Assembly: GCF_905397375.1 (NCBI RefSeq)
Contig: NZ_CAJPVG010000008.1
Location: 124,001-188,000, forward strand
From: Ralstonia mannitolilytica
Lineage (GTDB): Bacteria; Pseudomonadota; Gammaproteobacteria; Burkholderiales; Burkholderiaceae
Reading direction: 5' to 3'
DNA: 64,000 nt
Shown here: piece after piece, positions 32,655-41,955 of the stretch
Layout of the letters: the number at the start of each line of letters is the position of its first letter
Position numbering within the stretch: the first letter of the stretch is position 1
Program-made: the position numbers and the translations under genes
Notes under the pieces: model-generated
What the model was told of the DNA's origin: nothing
Databases searched by the model: none
Seen by the model: the letters and a program-made list of their open reading frames with translations, nothing else

Positions 32655-33743
32655 GTGGAACGCGCCCCCGACCTCGCGCCGGCACCTGCCGCCTGCACAC
32701 CCCTTTTCGCTGAAACGCTGCCGGCGCCCCTGCGCTATGTCGACGACACGCGGCCCGGCTACACGCGGCGGCGCGAGCGCGGCCGCTTCGTCTACTTTGA
32801 TACGCGCGGCGAGCGCATCCGCGACCCCGCCGTCATCGCGCGCATCAACAAGCTGGCGATCCCGCCGGCCTATACCGACGTGTGGATCTGCCCTCACGCG
32901 AACGGCCATCTGCAGGCGACCGGTCGCGACGCCCGGGGCCGCAAGCAGTACCGCTATCACCCCGACTGGCGAGCCTTTCGCGATGCGGACAAGTACGGCC
33001 GGCTGCTGGCGTTCGGAGCGGCGTTACCGCGGGTGCGCCAGGTGGTGACCGCGCAACTGGCGGCACCGGGCCTGTCGCGCGAGAAGATGCTCGCCACCGT
33101 GGTCTACCTGCTGGACGTGACGCTGGTGCGCGTGGGCAATGCGGCCTACGCGCGCGAGAACCGGTCGTACGGGCTCACGACGCTGCGCAACCGGCACGTC
33201 GAGGTGCGTGGCAACACGGTGCGGTTTCACTTTCGCGGCAAGAGCGGCGTCGAGCACGACGTATCGGTGTCGGACCCCCGCCTGGCGCGCATCATCCGGC
33301 GCTGCGTCGATCTGCCGGGCCAGGAACTCTTCCAGTACATCGACGAGGCGGGCGAGCGCCGCGCAGTCGATTCCGCCGATGTGAATACGTACCTGCAAAC
33401 CCTCACGGGCGCGGATTTCACGGCGAAGGACTACCGCACCTGGGCCGGCAGTGCGCTGGCGCTGGAGCTGCTGCGTGGGCGGGCACCGGCCAGCCCCGCC
33501 GATGCGCGACGGCAGGTCGTGGAGGCGATTGCCGCCGTGGCGCAGCGCCTGGGCAACACGCCGGCGGTCTGCCGCAAGTGCTATGTGCATCCCGCCATCG
33601 TCGATGCGTTTGCGGCGGGTGAACTCGCCACGCTGGCACCGGCACGCGCGCGCAACGGCCTGCGCCGCGAGGAAGTCACGCTGATGCGCTTTCTCGAGAC
33701 TGCCGCCGACCGCGACGCGGCGGACAAGAAAAAGCCCGCCTGA
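32655..33743 (+). CDS. DNA topoisomerase IB
   Basis: About 362 residues from GTG 32655. Poxvirus-type bacterial TopIB: N-terminal domain (RYVDDTRPGYTRRRERGRFV, YTDVWICPHANGHLQATGRD), catalytic domain with VRVGNAAYARENRSYGLTTL, RGKSGVEHDV, FTAKDYRTWAGS, and the active-site Tyr in CRKCYVHPAIVDAF. It relaxes both positive and negative supercoils by a 3'-phosphotyrosine nick. The open frame extends to 32493 (TTG) and an ATG at 32526, but those residues are not family-like and the start remains uncertain. Confidence 0.88.
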   Translation: MERAPDLAPAPAACTPLFAETLPAPLRYVDDTRPGYTRRRERGRFVYFDTRGERIRDPAVIARINKLAIPPAYTDVWICPHANGHLQATGRDARGRKQYRYHPDWRAFRDADKYGRLLAFGAALPRVRQVVTAQLAAPGLSREKMLATVVYLLDVTLVRVGNAAYARENRSYGLTTLRNRHVEVRGNTVRFHFRGKSGVEHDVSVSDPRLARIIRRCVDLPGQELFQYIDEAGERRAVDSADVNTYLQTLTGADFTAKDYRTWAGSALALELLRGRAPASPADARRQVVEAIAAVAQRLGNTPAVCRKCYVHPAIVDAFAAGELATLAPARARNGLRREEVTLMRFLETAADRDAADKKKPA

Positions 33744-33753
33744 ACGGCGGGCT
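33728..33753 (-). terminator. Terminator of RND efflux operon
   Basis: AGCCCGCC / GGCGGGCT (33733-33740 with 33746-33753) followed on the minus strand by TTTTTC. It overlaps the last codons of the convergent topoisomerase gene. Confidence 0.75.
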
Positions 33754-33776
33754 CGGGGGCCTGGCAGAACGCGCGC

Positions 33777-35318
33777 TTACTTGCTCTGCGGCGTCATGTC
33801 GGGCGTGGCCGGCGACACACCTGGCGCAGCCGTCGGCTGGGCCTGCTGGGTCGCTGTCACCGTGCTGTGCTCCTGCAGGCCGCCGCCCAGCGCCGTGTAC
33901 AGATCGATGGCGTTGGTCAGGCGAGCCAGGCGCGTCTGCACCAGGGTCTGGTCGGCGCTGAACAGGTCGCGCTGCGCATCAAGCACGTCGAGGAAGCTCG
34001 ACACGCCGTTGCGGTAGCGCTGGTCCGACAGCGTCAGGCGCTCGGCGGTGGCATCGCGGAAGCGCTTCTGCGCGGCCACCTGCTCTTCGAGCGTGCCGCG
34101 CGCCACCAAGGCGTCAGACACTTCACGGAAGGCCGTCTGGATCGTCTTCTCGTAGTTCGCCACCGCAATCTTCTGGTTGGCCTTCGTGAGGTCCAGGTTG
34201 AAGACGTTGGTGCCCCAGTTGAAGATCGGCAGCGTCAGGTTCGGGACGAACGACCACAGGCCCGTGCCGCTCTTGAACAGGTCGTGCAGCGCCGTGCTGG
34301 CCGTGCCGATGTTCGAGGTCAGCCCGATGCTCGGGAAGAACGCCGCGCGCGCCACGCCGATGTTGGCGTTGGCCGCGATCAGCTGCTGCTCGGCCTGGCG
34401 GATGTCGGGGCGCTGCTCGAGCAGCTCCGACGGCAGACCGGGCGGAATATCCGCCACGATCTTCTCCGAGGACACCGTGGTCGGGGCCGGCAGGTCGGCC
34501 GGCAGCGGCGCACCGACCAGCAGCACCAGGGCGTTGGTCGCCTGGGCGTACTGGCGCGTGAGTTGCGCCACCGACACGCGGGCCGATTCGACCAGTGTCT
34601 CGGTCTGGCGCAGGTCCAGTGCCGACGACGCGCCAACGTCAAAGCGCTGCTTGGCGAGCCTGTAGTAGTCTTCGCGGCCCTTCAGCGTCTGCTGGGCCAG
34701 CTCGAGCTGCTCCGCATAGGCGCGCTCGTTCAGGTACGCCTTGGCCACCTGCGAGATCAGGCTGATCTGCGCGGCGCGGCGGCCTTCGTCGGTCGCCAGG
34801 TAGCTGGCGCGCGCTGACCGCGTGACGTCGCCCACGCTGAACAGGTTGACCTGGTAGTTGCTGATGCCCACGCCGAGCTGATACTGCTTGGTGTAGACGT
34901 CGCCACCGGTTTGCGAGATCGACGGCGGCGTATGGCTGCGCGTGTACACCGCGGACGCATTGACCGGCGGCAGCAGGTCGGCGATCTGCAGGCGGTACTG
35001 CGCACGCGCGGCCTCGACGTTGAGCATGGCGACGCGCAGGTCGCGGTTGTTCTCCAGCGCCAGGCCAATCAGCTTCTGCAGCCGTGCGTCGGGGAAGAAC
35101 TCGCGCCAGCCCAGGTCGACCGCGCGCGGGGCGTTCTCGCCCGGCTTGGCGCTGTCCGCCGGCACGGCGTAGCCGGCCGGCGCCTGCGGGTACGTGCCGG
35201 TGACCGGGGCATCCGGGCGCTCGTAAGTCGGCGCCAGCGAGCAGCCGGACAGGATGCCGGCGGCCAGCAGGAGCGCCGGCAGCAGCGCGGGGGTTCGGAA
35301 AGTCATGTTGTTCTGCAT
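33777..35318 (-). CDS. RND efflux outer-membrane channel (OprM/NodT family)
   Basis: 513 residues, lipoprotein signal ending LSGCS, then the two TolC-like repeats (GWREFFPDARLQKLIGLALE, PNLTLPIFNWGT and the second-repeat motif SDQRYRNGVSSFLDVLDAQR). It forms a trimeric outer-membrane tunnel for the pump encoded upstream. A disordered Gln/Pro/Ala tail follows. It begins 2 bp after the inner-membrane transporter gene ends, so it is the last gene of the three-gene operon. Confidence 0.92.
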   Translation of the reverse strand: MQNNMTFRTPALLPALLLAAGILSGCSLAPTYERPDAPVTGTYPQAPAGYAVPADSAKPGENAPRAVDLGWREFFPDARLQKLIGLALENNRDLRVAMLNVEAARAQYRLQIADLLPPVNASAVYTRSHTPPSISQTGGDVYTKQYQLGVGISNYQVNLFSVGDVTRSARASYLATDEGRRAAQISLISQVAKAYLNERAYAEQLELAQQTLKGREDYYRLAKQRFDVGASSALDLRQTETLVESARVSVAQLTRQYAQATNALVLLVGAPLPADLPAPTTVSSEKIVADIPPGLPSELLEQRPDIRQAEQQLIAANANIGVARAAFFPSIGLTSNIGTASTALHDLFKSGTGLWSFVPNLTLPIFNWGTNVFNLDLTKANQKIAVANYEKTIQTAFREVSDALVARGTLEEQVAAQKRFRDATAERLTLSDQRYRNGVSSFLDVLDAQRDLFSADQTLVQTRLARLTNAIDLYTALGGGLQEHSTVTATQQAQPTAAPGVSPATPDMTPQSK

Positions 35319-35320
35319 GT

Positions 35321-38300
35321 TCAGATTTCCTCGTCCAGCGGACGGTGCGCGGCATCCAGGCGGCGTTGACGCTCGCTGCCCTTGAAGATGCGGCGGACCA
35401 CCACGAAGAACACAGGCACCAGCACCACGGCCAGCACCGTCGCGGTGATCATCCCGCCCATCACGCCGGTACCGATGGCACGCTGGCTGGCGGAGCTCGC
35501 ACCCGTGGCAATCGCCAGCGGCAGCACGCCCAGGATGAAGGCGAACGACGTCATGATGATCGGCCGGAACCGCAGGTGCACGGCTTCCAGCGTCGCCTCG
35601 ATGAGGCCCTTGCCTTGCGCCTGCAGGTCCTTCGCAAACTCGATGATCAGAATCGCGTTCTTGGCGGACAGGCCCACCACCGCAATCAGGCCGACCTTGA
35701 AGTACACGTCGTCAGGCATGGCGCGCAGCGTCACGCCCAGCAGTGCACCGAGCACACCCAGCGGCACCACTAGAATCACCGCCGCCGGGATCGACCAGCT
35801 CTCGTAGAGCGCCGCCAGCACCAGGAACACCGCCAGCAGCGACAGCGCATACAGCGCCGGCGCCTGCGAGCCGGATTCCTTTTCCTGCAGCGACTGCCCC
35901 GTCCACTCGTAGCCGATGCCCGCCGGCAGCTTGGCCGCCAGACGTTCCATCTCGGCCATGGCGTCACCCGAGCTGGCACCCGGCGCAGCGGCACCCGAGA
36001 GGCGAACCGCCGGATAGCCGTTGTAGCGCACGAGCTGCACCGGGCCGACGATCCAGTGGCCCTTCGCGAACGTCGACATCGGCACCATGTTGCCCTGCGA
36101 ATTGCGCACGTACAGGTTCATGATGTCTTCGGGCTGCATGCGGTTGATCTTGTCCGCCTGCACGATCACACGCTGCTGACGACCGTAGTTCGGGAAGTCG
36201 TTGGCGTATGCCGAACCCAGCGCCGTCGACAGCACGGAGTTGATGTCGGTGAACGAGACGCCCAGCGCATTGGCCTTCTCGCGGTCGATATCGACCTGGT
36301 ACTGCGGCGAATCTTCCAGGCCTTCCGGACGCATGCCGGTGATGATCTTGCTCTGCGCCGCCATCCCCATCAGTTGATTGCGGGCGGCGATCAGCGCGTC
36401 GTGGCCCAGGCCCGCGCGGTCCTGCAGACGGAACGTGAAGCCCGTTGCGTTGCCCAGTTCCGGAATCGGCGGCGGGTTCAGCGGGAAGACGATCGCGTCG
36501 CGGATGCCGCCGAACAGCGCACCGAAGGCACGGCCGACTACGGCATCAGCGGTCTGATCCTTGCCCTTGCGCTCGCTCCAGTCCTTGAACGGGGTGAACA
36601 CGATACCGGCGTTCGGGCCGTTGCCCGAGAAGCTGAAGCCCTGCACGGCCACGATGTTCTCGACCGCCTTTTCCTGCTTGTAGTAGTTCTCGACCTGCTT
36701 GATCACCTCCAGCGTGCGGTTGGCCGATGCCCCCGGCGGCAACTGGATGTTGGTCACGATGTAGCCCTGGTCTTCGGTCGGCAGGAACGAAGACGGCAGA
36801 CGCAGGAACAGGAACACCACCGCAACGATCAGCGCCGCGTAGATGACCATGTAGCGGAAGGTCTTCTTCAGGATGCGTTCCACGAAGCTCTGGTAGCGGC
36901 TCGTGGTGGTGCTGAACATGCGGTTGAACCAGCCGAAGAAGCCTTTCTTTTCGTGGTGCGAACCCTTCTCGATCGGCTTGAGCAGCGTCGAGCACAGTGC
37001 CGGCGTGAGCGTCAGCGCCATGAGTGCCGAGAAGAAGATCGACGACACCATCGACAGCGAGAACTGTCGATAGATCGCGCCCACCGAGCCCGAGAAGAAC
37101 GCCATCGGGATGAACACGGCCATCAGCACCAGCGTAATGCCGATGATGGCGCCCGTGATCTGGCCCATGGCCTTGCGGGTCGCTTCGCGGGGGGGCAGGC
37201 CTTCTTCGGCCATGATCCGCTCGACGTTTTCCACCACCACGATGGCATCGTCAACGAGAATACCGATCGCCAGCACGAGGCCGAACATCGTCAGCACGTT
37301 GATCGAGAAGCCCATCGCGTTCATGACGGCAAACGCGCCGAGCAGCGAGATCGGCACCACGATCGACGGCACCAGCGTGTAGCGGATGTTCTGCAGGAAC
37401 AGCAGCATCACCAGGAACACCAGCACCATGGCCTCGAACAGCGTCTTGACCACTTCCTCGATCGAGATCTGCACGAACTTCGAAGTGTCGTACGGCACCT
37501 TGTACTCCACGCCCGGCGGGAAGTACTTCGACAGCTCTTCGAGCTTGGCCTTCACCGCCTTGGCGGTGCCCAGCGCATTGCCGGTCGGCGAAAGCTGCAC
37601 GCCAATGGCCGAGATCGGTTGGCCGTTGATCCGCGCAGACGTCGAATAGGTCTGGCCGCCGAGTTCCAGGCGCGCCACGTCCTTCACGCGCACGAGTGAG
37701 CCGTCCGGCTTGGCCACCAGCACGATGTTGCCGAACTGCTCGGTGGTCGTGAGCTGGCCTTCCACCACGACCGTCGCCGCGAGCGGCTGGTCGGCCACGG
37801 ACGGCAGATCGCCGATCGTACCGGCCGAGACCAGCGCGTTCTGCGCACGGATGGCGTTGTAGACGTCCGTCGGGGTCAGCTTGTAGCCGACCAGCTTGGC
37901 CGGATCGATCCAGACGCGCATCGCGCGCTCCGTACCGAACAGCACCGCCTGACCCACGCCCGGCACGCGCTTGATTTCGTTCAGCACGTTGCGCGAGATG
38001 TAGTCGCCCAGTGCCACCGGATCCATCTTGCCGTCGGTGGATGCCAGCGTGGCGAACAGCAGGAAGTTCGAGCGGGCCTTGTCGACCTGCACACCCTGCT
38101 GGGTCACCTGCGAAGGCAAACGCGCTTCCACGCGCTTCAGGCGGTTCTGCACGTCCACCTGCGCCAGTGCCGGATCGGTACCGGCCTTGAACGTCACGGT
38201 GATCTGCGCCTGGCCGTTACCGCCCTGGCTGACCGACTCCATATAGAGCAGGCCGTCCGCACCGTTCATTTCCTGCTCGATGATGCTGGTGACGGATTCG

Positions 38301-38473
38301 TCCAGCGTCTTCGCATTGGCGCCCGGATACGTTGCCGTGATGATGACGGACGGCGGCGCAATGGTCGGGTACTGCGAGATCGGCAGCTGGGTGATCGAAA
38401 TCGCCCCGGCAAGGATGATGAACAGCGCGAGCACCCAGGCAAAGACCGGGCGATCGATGAAAAACTTTGCCAT
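35321..38473 (-). CDS. RND efflux inner-membrane transporter (AcrB/MexB type, HAE1)
   Basis: 1050 residues, the normal HAE1 length, starting MAKFFIDRPVFAWVLALFII. Twelve transmembrane helices with two large periplasmic loops. The proton-relay pair is present in GILVDDAIVVVENVERIM (the Asp-Asp of TM4), and FFSGSVGAIYRQFSLSMVSS marks TM6. It exports hydrophobic and amphiphilic drugs by proton antiport as a trimer. It lies between the adaptor gene and the outer-membrane channel gene in one leftward transcript. Confidence 0.95.
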   Translation of the reverse strand: MAKFFIDRPVFAWVLALFIILAGAISITQLPISQYPTIAPPSVIITATYPGANAKTLDESVTSIIEQEMNGADGLLYMESVSQGGNGQAQITVTFKAGTDPALAQVDVQNRLKRVEARLPSQVTQQGVQVDKARSNFLLFATLASTDGKMDPVALGDYISRNVLNEIKRVPGVGQAVLFGTERAMRVWIDPAKLVGYKLTPTDVYNAIRAQNALVSAGTIGDLPSVADQPLAATVVVEGQLTTTEQFGNIVLVAKPDGSLVRVKDVARLELGGQTYSTSARINGQPISAIGVQLSPTGNALGTAKAVKAKLEELSKYFPPGVEYKVPYDTSKFVQISIEEVVKTLFEAMVLVFLVMLLFLQNIRYTLVPSIVVPISLLGAFAVMNAMGFSINVLTMFGLVLAIGILVDDAIVVVENVERIMAEEGLPPREATRKAMGQITGAIIGITLVLMAVFIPMAFFSGSVGAIYRQFSLSMVSSIFFSALMALTLTPALCSTLLKPIEKGSHHEKKGFFGWFNRMFSTTTSRYQSFVERILKKTFRYMVIYAALIVAVVFLFLRLPSSFLPTEDQGYIVTNIQLPPGASANRTLEVIKQVENYYKQEKAVENIVAVQGFSFSGNGPNAGIVFTPFKDWSERKGKDQTADAVVGRAFGALFGGIRDAIVFPLNPPPIPELGNATGFTFRLQDRAGLGHDALIAARNQLMGMAAQSKIITGMRPEGLEDSPQYQVDIDREKANALGVSFTDINSVLSTALGSAYANDFPNYGRQQRVIVQADKINRMQPEDIMNLYVRNSQGNMVPMSTFAKGHWIVGPVQLVRYNGYPAVRLSGAAAPGASSGDAMAEMERLAAKLPAGIGYEWTGQSLQEKESGSQAPALYALSLLAVFLVLAALYESWSIPAAVILVVPLGVLGALLGVTLRAMPDDVYFKVGLIAVVGLSAKNAILIIEFAKDLQAQGKGLIEATLEAVHLRFRPIIMTSFAFILGVLPLAIATGASSASQRAIGTGVMGGMITATVLAVVLVPVFFVVVRRIFKGSERQRRLDAAHRPLDEEI

Positions 38474-38488
38474 GCGATGGCTCCTTAG

Positions 38489-39754
38489 TTACTGCTTGGC
38501 TGCCGGTGCGCTGGCAGCGGGTGCGCTGGCTGCGGCGCCGCTGGCCGGGGCCGTGCCGCCGCCCTGGCCTTGCTGAGGCTTGCCCGGGCCCTGTTGGCCC
38601 GGTGCTGCGCCCGGCTGCCACGGCACGGCCTTGACCGGTGCGCCGGGACGGACCTTCTGCAGACCGTCGACGATGACCTTGTCGCCGGCCTTCAGACCGC
38701 TCGAGACGATCCACTCGGTGCCGATCGAACGGTCCGCCTTGACCTGGCGTACGGCGACCTGCCCCTTCTCATCGACGACCATGACGGAGGCGCCGTCCGG
38801 GCTGCGCGTGACAGCCTGCTGCGGCACCGTGATGGCCTGCTCGTCGACGGCCTGCTCGATGCGGGCGCGGACGTACATGCCGGGCAACAGCGTGCGCTCG
38901 GGGTTGGGAACGATCGCGCGCAGCGTGATCGTGCCCGTAGCCGGGTCCACCGTGAGGTCGGAGAAGTACAGCTTGCCCGGCTGCGCATAGGCGCGGCCGT
39001 CTTCGGTCACGAGGGTGACCTTGGCCGCATCGCCGCCCGCCTTGGCCAGCTTGCCGGCCTTGAGGGCTTCCTGCAGGCGCATCACCTCGGTGCTCGATTG
39101 CGTGAAGGTCAGATAGATGGGGTCGATCTGCTGCACGGTCGTCAGCAGCGTGGCCTCGCCCTGGCCGACCAGCGCACCTTCGGTGACCTGCGCCAGGCCG
39201 GCGCGGCCGGCGATCGGCGACGTCACGCTGGCATAGCCAAGGTTCAGCTTGGCGGTTTCCACGGCGGCACGCGCGGCCGCCACGTCGGCGGTGGCCTGCT
39301 TGGCCGCGGCGACGGCGTCGTCGTAATCCTGCTTGCTGATGGCGTTGGTGGCGACCAGCGGCTTGTAGCGCTCGGCCTTGATCTGCGCCTGCGATTGCGT
39401 GGCCTCCGAGCGTGCCAGTTGCGCCTTGGCGCTGTCGAGCGACGCACGATACGGCGCCGGATCGATCTGGAACAGCTGCTGGCCGGCCTTCACGTCGCTG
39501 CCTTCGGCATACATGCGCTTGAGCACGATGCCAGCGACCCGCGCACGCACCTGCGCCACGCGCGTGGCTTCCAGGCGGCCCGGCAATTCGCTGGTCAGGC
39601 CAACGGCATGCGGCTGCACGGTCACAACGCCGACTTCGGCCGGAGGCATGCCGGCGCCGCCCGGCCCTTGTGCCTGCTTGTTGCCGCAGGCTGCAAGCGC
39701 CACCACCACGAATGCGGCGGCGGCGAGTTGGTGATAACGGCGGGTGTTCGTCAT
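38489..39754 (-). CDS. RND efflux periplasmic adaptor (AcrA/MexA type)
   Basis: 421 residues. Lipoprotein signal (VVALAAC), barrel-sandwich hybrid and helical hairpin (RARVAGIVLKRMYAEGSDVK ... VTSPIAGRAGLAQVTEGALV), beta-barrel and membrane-proximal domains, and a low-complexity Gly/Gln/Ala/Pro tail. It bridges the AcrB-type trimer and the outer-membrane channel. ATG 39766 four codons upstream is also possible. First gene of the operon, divergent from the tetR-family gene. Confidence 0.92.
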   Translation of the reverse strand: MTNTRRYHQLAAAAFVVVALAACGNKQAQGPGGAGMPPAEVGVVTVQPHAVGLTSELPGRLEATRVAQVRARVAGIVLKRMYAEGSDVKAGQQLFQIDPAPYRASLDSAKAQLARSEATQSQAQIKAERYKPLVATNAISKQDYDDAVAAAKQATADVAAARAAVETAKLNLGYASVTSPIAGRAGLAQVTEGALVGQGEATLLTTVQQIDPIYLTFTQSSTEVMRLQEALKAGKLAKAGGDAAKVTLVTEDGRAYAQPGKLYFSDLTVDPATGTITLRAIVPNPERTLLPGMYVRARIEQAVDEQAITVPQQAVTRSPDGASVMVVDEKGQVAVRQVKADRSIGTEWIVSSGLKAGDKVIVDGLQKVRPGAPVKAVPWQPGAAPGQQGPGKPQQGQGGGTAPASGAAASAPAASAPAAKQ

Positions 39755-40324
39755 AGATGACCCCATGTGGCGATAAGCGGAATGCCGGCGGATCGCATAC
39801 CGGACAGCGCGCAAACGAGTGCGACGCCGGCAAACCGTCAGCGAAACAAAAAAACAGAAAACGAAAACGTCCGATGCTAGCCGTATCTGGCTGCATGCGA
39901 TATGGCCTGTGCGACGAACTCGCAACAACCGGGGCCAGAATGCGAGAAGCGGGAGCGATCGGCAGTCGGTCTCCGCGCCCGGCGCCGGCGAACAGAGCCA
40001 GCGCCGGACCGCGAGCCACACCACGAAGTGGCGCAAACGACCATGGGCAAGCGACGGAGTGCGCGCTATTATAGATACGTTCGCGTATGTATGTAAGTCG
40101 GCCTGCGATCAGTACGGACTCCGTTGACACGTTTCCGGAGTGCGTAGCAAGCAGGGCGGCGTGCCGAACGTGCGGCGCATGCCGCGCTGCGACAAGCATT
40201 GTCGGCGAGCGGAGCGTCTGCCGCGTTGTGCAAAGCGCAATGCTGCGTTGCCCGGATTTGTGCGACGCACAAAAGCCAATCGAAAGAACGACGGCACGCT
40301 GGGCCGGCGTTCCTCTGGAACATC
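39755..40324. other. Divergent control region of the RND operon and its repressor
   Basis: 570 bp with no supported gene. It contains the promoter/operator at 40066-40095 and a long (~310 nt) untranslated leader for the adaptor gene. Confidence 0.5.
40066..40095 (-). promoter_or_regulatory. AcrR-type operator overlapping the RND operon promoter
   Basis: An imperfect 24-bp inverted repeat, half-sites TAGATACGT (40072-40080) and TATGTATGTA (40086-40095), closely resembles the E. coli acrAB AcrR operator (TACATACATT...AATGTATGTA). On the minus strand a perfect TATAAT (40073-40068) follows with TTACAT 17 bp upstream, so repressor binding would cover the promoter. Confidence 0.65.
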
Positions 40325-40990
40325 ATGGTCAGACGAACCAAGGAAGAAGCCCTGGAAACACGCAACCGCATCCTCGACGCGGCGGAAGACGTGTTCTACG
40401 CGCGCGGTGTGGCGCGCACATCGTTATCGGATATCGCCCAGGCGGCGGGGGTGACGCGCGGCGCCATCTATTGGCACTTCCGCAACAAGACCGACGTGTT
40501 CTCCGCCATGTGCGAGCGCGTGAAGCTTCCGATGGAAACGATGTGCTCGCCGCCCGGTGTGGAAGCCGACGACCCGCTCGGTGAGTTGCGCAACGTCGGC
40601 AATTTCCTGCTGCGCCAACTCGTCGAAGACGCGCATTGGCGCAAGGTGTTCGAGATCATGTTCAACAAGTGCGAGTTCGTCGAAGACACGAGCCCGATCC
40701 TCAAGCGTCAGCAGGAATCCTATGAAGAAGGCATGGCGCGCCTGAGCAGCATCATCGAGCAGGCCACGCGGCGCGGCCAGTTGCCGGCCGACCTCGACAT
40801 CCCGCTGGCCGTCGCGCATTTCCATGCGGCATTCAACGGCATCATGGGCGACTATCTCTTCTATCCCGATGCGTCCAGCCTCGCCAGCAAGCGCGAGCGC
40901 CTGCTCGATGCGTGCATCGACACCCTGAAATACTCGCCCGCGCTTCGCCGGTCGCAACCGGCTGCCAGTCGGGCCGAGGCCTCGGCATGA
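40325..40990 (+). CDS. TetR/AcrR-family repressor of the RND efflux operon
   Basis: 221 residues. N-terminal helix-turn-helix with the AcrR signature (TRNRILDAAEDVFYARGVAR, SLSDIAQAAGVTRGAIYWHF, RNKTDVFSAMCERV), then a helical ligand-binding domain of the TtgR/AcrR C-terminal type. It is divergent from the RND operon and the operator lies between them, so it is very likely its local repressor, released by pump substrates. ATG 40325 starts MVRRTKEEALETR, as in relatives. The stop overlaps the patatin-like gene start (ATGA). Confidence 0.92.
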   Translation: MVRRTKEEALETRNRILDAAEDVFYARGVARTSLSDIAQAAGVTRGAIYWHFRNKTDVFSAMCERVKLPMETMCSPPGVEADDPLGELRNVGNFLLRQLVEDAHWRKVFEIMFNKCEFVEDTSPILKRQQESYEEGMARLSSIIEQATRRGQLPADLDIPLAVAHFHAAFNGIMGDYLFYPDASSLASKRERLLDACIDTLKYSPALRRSQPAASRAEASA

Positions 40991-41880
40991 GCGCGCCCGC
41001 GTTCGACCAGATGGTGTTTGCCGGCGGCGGCAACCGGTGCTGGTGGCAGGCCGGCTGGTGGGATGTCGTGCAACCGGAGCTCGGCCTGGCGCCGCGTGTG
41101 ATTGCCGGCATCTCGGCGGGCGCATCGACGGCGTGCATGCTGCATGCGTGGAATTCCGCCGAGCTGATGGACTACTACGGCGAGGCGCTGCGCCACAACA
41201 CCCGCAACGCCCACTGGGGCAACCTGCTGCGCGGCGAACGGGTGTTCCCGCATTACGGCATGTACCGCGCGGCCCTGCTGACGGTGTTCGGTGAGGGCCG
41301 CTTGGGGCGGCTTGCGCAGGCACCCGAAATCCGCATCGGCGTCGCGCACATTCCGCGCTGGATGGGTGCGCGCACGGCGGTGGCGGCTGGGCTGATCGCG
41401 TACAACATCGAAAAGCACGTCCGCAAGACGCTGCACCCGACGCTCGGCAAGCGCCTCGGCTTCACGGCGGAGATCGTGCGCGCACAGGATTGCGCCACGC
41501 CCGAAGAGCTGGCCGACCTGCTGCTGCAGTCCGCCTCCACGCCGCCGTTCACGCCAGTGCTGCGACGCGCGGGGCGGCCGGTGCTGGACGGCGGCATGGT
41601 CGACAACGTGCCGGTGCACGCGCTCGACCCCTCGCCCGGCGATGCGCTGGTGCTGGTCACGCGCCTGTACCCGCGGCCCACGCATTTCCGCATGGATGTG
41701 CCCGTGGCCGGCGGCGTGCAGCGCCGCTTCTACGTGCAGCCCTCGCGCAAGGTGCCGATCTCCAGTTGGGACTACACCCGCCCCGAGGCCATGCGCGACG
41801 CCTACGCGCTCGGCCGTCATGACGGCGAAACGTTCCTGCGCGAACTTCCTCGCGGGTTCGCCACAGCCGTCGCGGCATAG
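40987..41880 (+). CDS. Patatin-like phospholipase
   Basis: 297 residues. Oxyanion motif FAGGGNRCWW, nucleophile motif GISAGAS (GxSxG) and the catalytic DGG in VLDGGMVDNVP are all present, so an active Ser-Asp lipid acyl hydrolase is predicted. No signal peptide, suggesting a cytoplasmic location. It overlaps the repressor gene by 4 bp, so it is co-expressed with the efflux regulator; a link to membrane-lipid damage is possible but speculative. Confidence 0.87.
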   Translation: MSAPAFDQMVFAGGGNRCWWQAGWWDVVQPELGLAPRVIAGISAGASTACMLHAWNSAELMDYYGEALRHNTRNAHWGNLLRGERVFPHYGMYRAALLTVFGEGRLGRLAQAPEIRIGVAHIPRWMGARTAVAAGLIAYNIEKHVRKTLHPTLGKRLGFTAEIVRAQDCATPEELADLLLQSASTPPFTPVLRRAGRPVLDGGMVDNVPVHALDPSPGDALVLVTRLYPRPTHFRMDVPVAGGVQRRFYVQPSRKVPISSWDYTRPEAMRDAYALGRHDGETFLRELPRGFATAVAA

Positions 41881-41955
41881 CCGCTGCGCAGGGCCGGCGC
41901 GCCCGCCGGCGTGCCATCCGGGCCGCCCGGCCGTTGCCTCCTGGACGGACCTGCC

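Noticed and set aside
36056..37699. 547-codon frame opposite the AcrB-type gene
   Set aside because: Same pattern: Arg/His-rich translation with no domain, lying wholly inside a complete RND transporter gene.
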